From NCBI GenBank assembly GCA_031256815.1, contig JAIRPU010000071.1, positions 1 to 13,131 on the forward strand: a DNA stretch of 13,131 nucleotides, read 5' to 3'. The stretch is from Spirochaetaceae bacterium (GTDB lineage Bacteria; Spirochaetota; Spirochaetia; Treponematales; Breznakiellaceae). The position numbers and the translations under genes are program-made. Positions 1-5,994 of this stretch are shown here, piece by piece. The notes below the pieces were generated by a model. That model was not told the origin of the DNA, did no database searches, and saw only the letters and a program-made list of their open reading frames with translations. Numbering within the stretch: position 1 is the stretch's first letter; every line of letters begins with the position of its first letter.

Positions 1-230
1 ATGCAACCTTCTCTTTTAGCAATAACGTAGTCAACAGCGCGATGCTAATAGGCATAGGCACAACATACTCCGAAACAGGCTCTGACAGCGCCGGTACCAC
101 AAAAGCCGGCGCAGGTAAATCGCTTGCAACTTTAAGAACACAAGCCACCTGGACGACCGTCCTCGGCTGGAGTTCGGACATCTGGGACTTTTCCGGCCTT
201 GCGCAAAACAAGTGGCCTACGTTGAAGTAG
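1..230 (+). CDS. C-terminal end of a GLUG-type repetitive surface protein (5' partial)
   Basis: The reading frame beginning at base 3 is open from the window edge to the TAG at 228-230, giving the last 75 residues of a longer protein; the first in-frame ATG (42) is internal. The segment reads NNVVNSAMLIG, then a Ser/Gly/Thr-rich stretch, then a Trp-rich terminus WSSDIWDFSGLAQNKWPTLK. This asparagine-rich 'NN..N.A' stretch, followed by a Trp-containing 'W.FSGL...WPTLK' ending, is the usual close of GLUG-motif surface proteins of gut spirochaetes and Bacteroidetes. Such proteins are generally exported and cell-surface associated, with no known enzymatic role. The bulk of the protein, including any signal peptide, lies outside the window, so the assignment rests on the C-terminal signature alone. 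A hairpin starts 3 bases after the stop. Confidence 0.6.
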   Translation, partial: ATFSFSNNVVNSAMLIGIGTTYSETGSDSAGTTKAGAGKSLATLRTQATWTTVLGWSSDIWDFSGLAQNKWPTLK

Positions 231-232
231 CC

Positions 233-260
233 GCAAATCTGCCGTATCCGGCGGATTTGC
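233..260 (+). terminator. Hairpin immediately after the surface protein gene
   Basis: Arms 233-244 (GCAAATCTGCCG) and 249-260 (CGGCGGATTTGC) pair over 12 positions with one G-T wobble and a 4-base loop (TATC). It begins 3 bases after the stop codon of the upstream gene, where a terminator is expected. No T-run follows (TACGGG), so it is not a textbook intrinsic terminator and may instead protect the mRNA 3' end. Confidence 0.5.
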
Positions 261-312
261 TACGGGTCTGACAGTTTCCGCTTTGCGAAAAGTGCCGCCG
301 TAGAAAAATTGG

Positions 313-362
313 CAGGGGGTAGAGAGCAGTGCTGTTTAAGCGGCGCCGCTTTCTACCCCCTG
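313..362 (+). terminator. Long nested hairpin with short T-tract
   Basis: Outer arms CAGGGGGTAGA (313-323) and TCTACCCCCTG (352-362) are perfectly complementary over 11 bp, and TTTT follows at 363-366. The enclosed 28 bases contain a perfect 12-base palindrome AGCGGCGCCGCT (339-350), so a second stem can form inside the first. This fits a strong intrinsic terminator for the upstream gene, but the elaborate loop also allows a small structured RNA. Seen directly; function inferred. Confidence 0.5.
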
Positions 363-479
363 TTTTCAGGCTTTACGCCGAATCCATGCGCAAGGGCCGG
401 TTTTTAATCTTCCAGAAATAACACGATTGCCCGCCGGCCGCCACACGCAAATTCAAATATATCAACTTCAAACTGCCAC
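363..479. other. Intergenic DNA without recognised gene
   Basis: Between the nested hairpin and the promoter of the transporter unit, I see no open frame with a plausible start and no repeat or tRNA-like fold. It is ordinary spacer as far as can be told, GC-rich until about 450 and AT-rich afterwards. Confidence 0.5.
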
Positions 480-508
480 TTGACATAATTTTCCAATAAA
501 TTTACAGT
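480..508 (+). promoter_or_regulatory. Sigma-70-type promoter of the ABC transporter unit
   Basis: A perfect -35 box TTGACA (480-485) is followed by a 17-base spacer and TACAGT (503-508), matching TATAAT at 4 of 6 positions. Transcription would start near 515, giving a leader of about 70 bases before the binding-protein gene. The leader contains an ATACGTAT palindrome (527-534) and a small ACCCT-TG-AGGGT stem-loop (549-560), either of which might be a regulatory site. No known riboswitch fold is recognised. Confidence 0.55.
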
Positions 509-584
509 ATGGAGAAATCATACTAAATACGTATGTTTAATAAAGAATACCCTTGAGGGTAAAAATTTAAGGAAGGAGTTATAT

Positions 585-1433
585 ATGAAAAAAACAGGAG
601 TTTCGGCGGTATTTATCGTCCTTGGCCTGGCAATTTCGGGAATATTGCTTGGAAATTGCAAAAAACAACAGTCCGGTGAAGCGGCTTCAGTAATTATCGT
701 CAACGCGGCTACAGGCGGCTCTCCGCGTCCATTCACCTACGTGGACGAAAACGGCAAACTGGTTGGACATAACATAGAACTTATTGAGGCGATCTTTGCG
801 CGCCTGCCTCAATATAAACTGGTATTGGAAGTTACCGATTTTCCGTCAATTTTCGCGGGGCTTGATGCAGACCGCTATCAAATCGGAGTCAATAATTTTG
901 CAATAAACGAGGAACGCAAGCAGAAGTACCTTTTTAGCGAACCTATGTTCAAAAACCGCTATATTGCCGCGGTTGCCGTTAGCGGCGGTTCATGGGGCGA
1001 TGAAGTGCGTACCATGGCTGACCTTGCCGGTAAAACGACTCTCAATTCAGTGGGTACCAATATGGCTACAGCGATAGAAAACTACAACAAAGCTAATCCC
1101 TCCGCGCTTGTTAAACAGAGTTACGGCGATGCGAACATTTTGGTCGCGCTCCAGCAGGTGGAAGCCGGTCAGTACGATTTCAATCTTATTGACAAGCCGA
1201 TGTTTGATTTTTATGTCCGCGATTTCGGGCTTAAGCTCAGAGGAATCGAATTGGGCGAAGCGCTTTCAGGAGACGTCATGCAGACTCCCTACAGTTATTT
1301 TATCGTGAGCAAAGGAAACGAAAAACTTGTTGAGGACATAAACAAGGCGCTTGCCGAAGTAATAAGCGATGGCACGTCGAAGCGCATCTGCGAAAAATAT
1401 TTTGGCGGCGATTATTCGCCGGAAACAAGGTAG
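585..1433 (+). CDS. Amino-acid ABC transporter substrate-binding lipoprotein
   Basis: This is a periplasmic (lipid-anchored) solute-binding protein of the bacterial extracellular family 3 type (SBP_bac_3), 282 residues, which delivers a polar amino acid or related compound to the permease encoded next door. A hydrophobic signal segment (about residues 6-22) ends in LLGNC with Cys25 as the presumed lipid-modified residue; Asn before Cys is atypical for enterics but compatible with the looser spirochaetal lipobox. The family core follows: a FTYVDENGKLVGHNIEL block, the 'INEERKQKYLFSEP' block typical of lobe 1, and a C-terminal 'GTSKRICEKYFGGD' close. The start is supported by GGAAGGAG at 571-578, 6 bases before the ATG. 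It resembles cystine or sulphur-compound binding proteins of the TcyJ/TcyK sort as much as any other, but specificity cannot be read from the sequence. It is the first gene of a six-gene unit. Confidence 0.88.
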   Translation: MKKTGVSAVFIVLGLAISGILLGNCKKQQSGEAASVIIVNAATGGSPRPFTYVDENGKLVGHNIELIEAIFARLPQYKLVLEVTDFPSIFAGLDADRYQIGVNNFAINEERKQKYLFSEPMFKNRYIAAVAVSGGSWGDEVRTMADLAGKTTLNSVGTNMATAIENYNKANPSALVKQSYGDANILVALQQVEAGQYDFNLIDKPMFDFYVRDFGLKLRGIELGEALSGDVMQTPYSYFIVSKGNEKLVEDINKALAEVISDGTSKRICEKYFGGDYSPETR

Positions 1434-1442
1434 GCGCAGGCG

Positions 1443-2204
1443 ATGGCTAATCTGTTCGACGTTGGCCTGGTATTCACGCAGATACCCGTTTTGCTGGAGA
1501 GCCTGCCGGTTACGTTGTACCTGACCCTGCTCGCCATGCTGGGCGGGCTTGTTTTAGGCCTGGGAGTGGCGCTCGTCAAAATACATAAAATTCCGGCGCT
1601 CAGCCAAATTTGCGCGGTATATGTTTCAATAACCCGTGGAACGCCGGTAATCGTCCAACTCTACCTAACCTATTTTGGTATTCCGCTGGCTCTAAAATAT
1701 TTCAATTATTACAACGGTACCGCTTATAACGTAAATAATGTGCCGTCCATTGTGTTTGTGCTGATAGCTTTGTCGCTTAATCAGGCGGCGTACAGTTCGG
1801 AAACCCTTAGGGCGGCGATTCTTTCGGTAGACAAACGTCAGATAGAAGCCGCCCAGTCTTTGGGAATGAGCGCCTTCCAAATTTTAAGGCGTATTATAGT
1901 GCCGGAGGCTTTTGTAGTGGCGCTTCCTTCTCTGGGCAATTCGCTGATTGTTATGCTAAAAGAAACATCACTCGCGTTTGTTTGTTCGGTGGTGGAGCTT
2001 ACCGCACGGGCAAAAATTATTGCGGGAAATAATTACCGTTTTTTTGAATCCTATTGTTCTGTGGCGATTATCTATTGGATTCTTACTTTTGCGGTTGAAC
2101 AGATAGTACGCCGGGCGGAAAAACGCCTGCGGATTCCAGAAACGCCGCTGGCGGTGGCGGCGCATGGCAAAGGGGAGGCGTTATGCTTAACATCGCGCAT
2201 TTGA
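1443..2204 (+). CDS. Amino-acid ABC transporter permease
   Basis: Inner-membrane permease of the His/Glu/Gln/Arg/opine (HEQRo) family, 253 residues, about five hydrophobic segments. The family signatures are present: 'ITRGTPVIVQLY' near residue 63-74 and the cytoplasmic EAA loop 'IEAAQSLGMSAFQILRRIIVP' (about 136-156) that docks onto the ATPase. It starts 9 bases after the binding-protein stop, with only a weak Shine-Dalgarno (AGGCG), which suggests translational coupling. Its last seven codons overlap the start of the ATPase gene by 22 bases. A single permease implies a homodimeric channel. Substrate class follows from the family; the exact substrate is unknown. Confidence 0.9.
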   Translation: MANLFDVGLVFTQIPVLLESLPVTLYLTLLAMLGGLVLGLGVALVKIHKIPALSQICAVYVSITRGTPVIVQLYLTYFGIPLALKYFNYYNGTAYNVNNVPSIVFVLIALSLNQAAYSSETLRAAILSVDKRQIEAAQSLGMSAFQILRRIIVPEAFVVALPSLGNSLIVMLKETSLAFVCSVVELTARAKIIAGNNYRFFESYCSVAIIYWILTFAVEQIVRRAEKRLRIPETPLAVAAHGKGEALCLTSRI

Positions 2205-2941
2205 GCAAGCGCTTTCATCAAAACCTCGTACTTAATGATATTTCTCTTACCGTACAAAAGGGCGAAATATTGGGGATTATCGGCCCCTCTGGAACGGGAA
2301 AATCAACGCTCCTGCGCTGTATAAATCTGCTTGAAAAACCCGAAAGCGGGCATATCGAAATCGGCGCTTTTTCGATGGAACTTACCGGCGGGAACCGGCG
2401 CGATATTCTGGAACTGCGCCGCCGCAGCGAAATGGTCTTTCAGCAATTTAACCTTTTCAGACGGAAAACCGCGCTACAAAATGTTATGGAAGGGCTTATC
2501 ATTGTTCAAAAAATGTCCAAATCGAAAGCGGAAATAATTGCCCGTGAACAGCTTGATGCGGTTGGACTCTCTGACAGGCTTTATCACTATCCTCAGCATC
2601 TTTCCGGAGGGCAGCAACAGCGGGTCGCCATTGCCCGCGCGCTTGCGATGCGTCCTGAAATACTGCTTTTTGATGAACCGACTTCGGCGCTTGACCCGGA
2701 ACTTACCGGAGAGGTGCTGGACACGATAAAAAAGACGGCCGATATGGGATTCACCATGCTGCTTGTTTCCCACGAGATGAATTTTGTGCGCAGTATCGCA
2801 ACAAGGATTATCTTTATTGACGGCGGAAAAATTGTTGAGGATGGGCCGCCCGATGAAGTGTTTAATCACCCCAAAAGTGAGCGGGCGCGGGAATTTATCG
2901 CAAAAATGAACCGGCTTTCGGGTCCGGAGTATGTTATATAA
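2183..2941 (+). CDS. Amino-acid ABC transporter ATP-binding protein
   Basis: Cytoplasmic ATPase that powers the importer, 252 residues, normal length for the polar-amino-acid (GlnQ/TcyN-like) family. All nucleotide-binding motifs are intact: Walker A GPSGTGKST (34-42), Q-loop FQQFNLF (86-92), signature LSGGQQQR (140-147), Walker B LLFDEP (161-166) and the switch His197 in VSHE. The start ATG at 2183 sits within the permease gene and is preceded by GGGGAGG (2172-2178). Its stop overlaps a TAATG at 2939-2943, but the next gene more likely starts at 2959. Confidence 0.93.
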   Translation: MLNIAHLSKRFHQNLVLNDISLTVQKGEILGIIGPSGTGKSTLLRCINLLEKPESGHIEIGAFSMELTGGNRRDILELRRRSEMVFQQFNLFRRKTALQNVMEGLIIVQKMSKSKAEIIAREQLDAVGLSDRLYHYPQHLSGGQQQRVAIARALAMRPEILLFDEPTSALDPELTGEVLDTIKKTADMGFTMLLVSHEMNFVRSIATRIIFIDGGKIVEDGPPDEVFNHPKSERAREFIAKMNRLSGPEYVI

Positions 2942-2948
2942 TGATTTT

Positions 2949-2954
2949 AGGAGG
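2949..2954 (+). promoter_or_regulatory. Ribosome binding site deciding the start at 2959
   Basis: AGGAGG lies 4 bases before the ATG at 2959. An upstream in-frame ATG at 2941 overlaps the ATPase stop (TAATG) and would add six residues. The ATG at 2959 is preferred because it has this site and because the tandem paralogue aligns with that N-terminus (FVRQKNRFTTPFG at residues 17-29 in both). Confidence 0.7.
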
Positions 2955-2958
2955 GAAT

Positions 2959-3936
2959 ATGGTTGCCACATCGGAAAAAGCGCACGAAATCGCGGATAAC
3001 GGCGCTTTTGTACGGCAGAAAAACAGATTCACTACGCCTTTCGGCAGCAGCGAAACGCTTCGTTTTTGGAATAATGTATTTGATGACGATGATCCGGGCG
3101 GATTTTTGCCTGTGGAAACGGGGCGCTACAGGCTAATTGCGGCAAAAATCTGTCCATGGGCGCAGCGCCAGCTTATCGCATTGCGGCTTCTGGGATTAAG
3201 CGAAGGAAAGACGCCCGCTGTCGGTATCGGCATTGTAAATCCCATAAGGACTGAACAGGGCTGGGAGTTTTCCCTTGACCCAGGCGGCCTTGACCCGGTG
3301 CTTGGTATCCGTTATTTGTCTGAAGCTTATATTAAAGCAGACCCGCTTTATGCGGGCAGGGCGACCGTTCCCGCCGTCATTGATATAACTACCGGCAAGG
3401 TAGTGAATAACGATTATCATCGTTTAAGCAACTATTGGGAAACGGTGTGGAAGCCTTTTCACAAACCGGACGCTCCAGACCTGTATCCTGAAACTCTCCG
3501 CGCCCGGATTGACGCGCTCAATAAGGAAATTTTTTTGAAACTGAACAACGGCGTATACCGCGCCGGTTTTGCGCAAACTCAGGAGGCTTACAATGAAGCT
3601 TATAACGATGTTTTTGAAGAACTCGATAAACTTGAAGACCGGCTGGCTGGAAAAAAATTTCTTTTCGGCGAAAAAATTACCGATACCGATATTCGACTTT
3701 ATGTAACTCTGGCGCGTTTTGATATTGCGTACCACACGGCGAAAAAATGCAACCGTAACCGGCTTATCGACTTTCCAAACCTTTGGCGTTATGCAAAAGA
3801 TTTGTACCACATTCCCGCGTTTAAGGAAAGCACAGACTTTGAGCATATCAAACGCGGTTATCATTTGGGTTCGCCTGAACGCAACCCGTATCAACTTTTA
3901 CCGCTTGGGCCGGATTTATCAATCTGGGATGAATAA
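2959..3936 (+). CDS. Glutathionyl-hydroquinone reductase-like protein, copy 1
   Basis: A 325-residue member of the Xi-class glutathione-transferase family (YqjG/PcpF/ECM4-like), whose classical members reductively remove glutathione from glutathionyl-hydroquinones in the cytoplasm. Domain order is normal: thioredoxin-fold N-domain with the active-site KICPWAQR (Cys65), cis-proline loop TVPA (Pro138), then an all-helical C-domain with the signatures NNGVYRAGFA, FLFGEKITDTD, RLYVTLARFD and TDFEHIKRGYH. The pair that normally binds the gamma-glutamyl end of glutathione, Glu-Ser in a VNNES context, is Asp152-Tyr153 here. The catalytic Cys is kept, so thiol chemistry is likely, but the thiol partner is uncertain. 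It lies 17 bases after the transporter ATPase and 9 bases before a second copy, in the same transcription unit. Confidence 0.85.
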   Translation: MVATSEKAHEIADNGAFVRQKNRFTTPFGSSETLRFWNNVFDDDDPGGFLPVETGRYRLIAAKICPWAQRQLIALRLLGLSEGKTPAVGIGIVNPIRTEQGWEFSLDPGGLDPVLGIRYLSEAYIKADPLYAGRATVPAVIDITTGKVVNNDYHRLSNYWETVWKPFHKPDAPDLYPETLRARIDALNKEIFLKLNNGVYRAGFAQTQEAYNEAYNDVFEELDKLEDRLAGKKFLFGEKITDTDIRLYVTLARFDIAYHTAKKCNRNRLIDFPNLWRYAKDLYHIPAFKESTDFEHIKRGYHLGSPERNPYQLLPLGPDLSIWDE

Positions 3937-3945
3937 GGAGAAAAT

Positions 3946-4977
3946 ATGGCGCAGGGAGAACGTTTAAAACCCGAAATTAACGCTGACGGTTCGTTTGTAC
4001 GGCAGAAAAACCGGTTTACAACTCCATTCGGAACAAACGAAAAAAACCGTTTTTGGAACAATACAGGCGGCGGCGAAGACCCGGGCGGTTTTTTGCCTGT
4101 GGAAGCGGGGCGTTACCGCCTCGTTTGGGCGCGGGTATGCCCGTGGGCAAACCGTCAGACAATCGTACTTTCGCTTCTGGGACTCGACAGGGTTCTGGAC
4201 GGTAAACCAATTATCAGCATTGGGACGGTAGACCCAATCCGGCCGGATGTGGGCAGTTGGGCGTTTACGCTCGACCCCGGCGGCGTTGACCCGGTACTTG
4301 GGATTCACCTCCTTGACGAAGCATATCAAAAGGCGGAATCCGCGGCTTCCATGGCAGCCGGTTACAATAAAAACGCGGAAAAAGCGCCGCTACGCTGTAC
4401 CGTGCCCGCAGTCATTGACATAACTACAGGAATGGTAGTGAACAATGATTACCACCGTTTAAGCAACTATTGGGAAACCGTTTGGAAGCCCTTCCACAAA
4501 CCGGACGCGCCCGACCTGTATCCTGAAACTCTTCGCGTCCAGATTGACGCGCTTAACGAAATAATCTTTCAAGATGTAAATAACGGCGTGTACCGCGCAG
4601 GATTTGCCAGAAGCCAAACGGCTTATGAAGAGGCGTATACCGGCGTGTTCAAGCGGCTGGACGAACTGGAACAGCGCCTTTCCAAAAGCCGCTTTCTTTT
4701 TGGCGAAAAAATTACCGACAGCGATGTACGGCTCTACGTTACCCTTGCGCGCTTTGATTGCGCGTATTATGACGCATTCCGCTGCAATAAACGGCGGATT
4801 CGGGACTATCCGGCGCTTTGGCGTTATGCGCGTGAATTATACGCAATTCCAGCTTTTGGTGAAAATACTGATTTTGACCATATCAAACGCCATTATCACC
4901 TCTGCTGCGACCCGGGAAATGTCTACAAAATTACGCCCAAAGGGCCGGATGAGGAAATATGGCGGAAGGCGGTCTAA
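3946..4977 (+). CDS. Glutathionyl-hydroquinone reductase-like protein, copy 2
   Basis: A 343-residue tandem paralogue of the preceding gene with the same fold and signatures: RVCPWANR (Cys65), cis-proline TVPA (Pro154), and the same C-domain blocks ending in TDFDHIKRHYH. It also has Asp168-Tyr169 where classical enzymes have Glu-Ser. It differs from copy 1 mainly by an insertion around residues 131-151 (AASMAAGYNKN region), just before the cis-proline loop, which may change the substrate pocket or the dimer interface. Start ATG at 3946 has AAGGAG at 3935-3940. Both copies have intact active-site Cys and full length, so neither looks like a decaying duplicate. Substrate unknown; a hydroquinone thioether or other S-conjugate is the family-based expectation. 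Confidence 0.87.
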   Translation: MAQGERLKPEINADGSFVRQKNRFTTPFGTNEKNRFWNNTGGGEDPGGFLPVEAGRYRLVWARVCPWANRQTIVLSLLGLDRVLDGKPIISIGTVDPIRPDVGSWAFTLDPGGVDPVLGIHLLDEAYQKAESAASMAAGYNKNAEKAPLRCTVPAVIDITTGMVVNNDYHRLSNYWETVWKPFHKPDAPDLYPETLRVQIDALNEIIFQDVNNGVYRAGFARSQTAYEEAYTGVFKRLDELEQRLSKSRFLFGEKITDSDVRLYVTLARFDCAYYDAFRCNKRRIRDYPALWRYARELYAIPAFGENTDFDHIKRHYHLCCDPGNVYKITPKGPDEEIWRKAV

Positions 4978-4978
4978 G

Positions 4979-5587
4979 ATGTCAATAAATATTCGCAAGA
5001 TTGAACGGGCTGATATTGACGCTGTAATTGAAATAATGGCGAAGGCTTTTCAAAACTCCGCGCTCTACCGCTATCTGGAACCGGATGCGGAGAAACGCGC
5101 TCAATTTTTACGCCTTGTTTTTCGCCACCGCATTGCGTTCAGTTTTGATACCCATGAAGCTTATGCGGCGTATAATATGGAAACAATGAGCGGCGCCGCG
5201 TTTTGGGCGCATCCCGATTCTAAAATGCGGGAAAATTCCGCCCTTGAAGAAGCGGTGCGGGAATGTAGCGGCATATTTGAAAAATGGCGGCGTTTTCATG
5301 AAATTCTTTTTGAGGCGTTTTCCAAAGCGTATTCCAAACCGCATTGGTCGCTTGGCCCTATTGCTGTCGCGCCCGAAGTTTGGGGGCAGGGGACGGCCGG
5401 CGCGTTGATTCGCCATAAACTTGCTCAAATTGATGAATCAGGACTGCCCTGTCTTCTTGGAACTCAGGATGAGGTAAACATCAAAATTTACACGCGCTAT
5501 GGTTTTAGATTGATACATAAAGTCATAGCGGCAAAAGGTGAAGACGGCGCTCTTTCCTGCTATGTAATGCTTCGGGAATTCGGGTAA
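4979..5587 (+). CDS. GNAT-family N-acetyltransferase
   Basis: A 202-residue acetyl-CoA-dependent acyltransferase. The frame stays open far upstream, but that region is copy 2 of the reductase read in another frame. The true start is ATG 4979, one base after the reductase stop (TAA 4975-4977), with GGAAGG at 4963-4968. The N-terminus INIRKIERADIDAVIEIMAKAF is a typical first strand and helix of GNAT proteins. Motif A is LGPIAVAPEVWGQGTAGALI with the pyrophosphate-binding GQGTAG turn, and IKIYTRYGFRLI is the motif B strand-helix. The acceptor substrate cannot be deduced. Being the last gene of the transporter/thiol-enzyme unit, it may acetylate the amine of an imported amino acid or conjugate, as in the cystine-type sulphur salvage operons of Bacillus; that is inference. 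Confidence 0.85.
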   Translation: MSINIRKIERADIDAVIEIMAKAFQNSALYRYLEPDAEKRAQFLRLVFRHRIAFSFDTHEAYAAYNMETMSGAAFWAHPDSKMRENSALEEAVRECSGIFEKWRRFHEILFEAFSKAYSKPHWSLGPIAVAPEVWGQGTAGALIRHKLAQIDESGLPCLLGTQDEVNIKIYTRYGFRLIHKVIAAKGEDGALSCYVMLREFG

Positions 5588-5610
5588 AATGGCGTGTAAA
5601 ATGGTTTACC
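5583..5610 (+). repeat. Short direct and inverted repeats after the GNAT gene
   Basis: GTAAAATGG occurs at 5584-5592 and again at 5596-5604, and GGTAAA (5583-5588) can pair with TTTACC (5605-5610), with AAAA following. The first repeat contains the acetyltransferase stop codon. This may be a weak transcript end or attenuation point between the transporter unit and the HIT gene; the stem is only 6 bp. Confidence 0.3.
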
Positions 5611-5639
5611 AAAATAGCAAAGCGCGGTAGACTTTGGCT

Positions 5640-5981
5640 ATGGATTGCCTTTTTTGTAATATAGCAGCGGGAAAAATTGCGTCACGTAAAATTTATGAAG
5701 ACGAAGAACTCTTCGCATTCCACGATATAAACCCTCAATCACCGGTGCATTTTCTTGTTATTCCAAAAAAGCACATTGCCAATCTTATGGAATGTAACGC
5801 TGAAGATGCCTCTCTTTTGGGTAAAATGCTTGACTGCGCACAGCGGCTTGCCGTTCAACAGGGCTTGGGGGAACGCGGCTGCCGTTTTGTTATAAACTGC
5901 AAGTCGGACGGGCTGCAAACCATAGACCATTTGCACATACACGTACTCGGCGGGCGAAAGCTAAAATGGCCGCCCGGTTAA
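5640..5981 (+). CDS. HIT-family nucleotide hydrolase (HINT-like)
   Basis: A 113-residue cytoplasmic protein of the histidine-triad superfamily, Hint branch, which hydrolyses nucleoside phosphoramidates and aminoacyl-adenylates. The N-terminus MDCLFCNIAAGKIASRKIY carries the two cysteines common in this branch, FLVIPKKHI is the central strand, and the catalytic triad HLHIHVLGG is near the C-terminus. Length is normal. An in-frame TTG at 5634 would add two residues; ATG 5640 gives the family's MDC start and is preferred. No Shine-Dalgarno site precedes either. It ends 13 bases from the convergently transcribed peptidase gene. Confidence 0.92.
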   Translation: MDCLFCNIAAGKIASRKIYEDEELFAFHDINPQSPVHFLVIPKKHIANLMECNAEDASLLGKMLDCAQRLAVQQGLGERGCRFVINCKSDGLQTIDHLHIHVLGGRKLKWPPG

Positions 5982-5994
5982 ACCGCCGGAATAA

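Noticed and set aside
2474..2971. 165-residue minus-strand frame opposite the ABC ATPase
   Set aside because: It lies entirely against a well-conserved ATPase with all motifs intact; its translation has no recognisable domain and no ribosome site.
3424..3894. 156-residue minus-strand frame opposite reductase copy 1
   Set aside because: Shadow of a conserved gene; composition and lack of motifs or ribosome site argue against coding.
4604..4978. N-terminal extension of the acetyltransferase frame up to 4604
   Set aside because: This stretch overlaps the reductase copy 2 in another frame, has no GNAT-like sequence, and ATG 4979 with GGAAGG upstream fits the family start.
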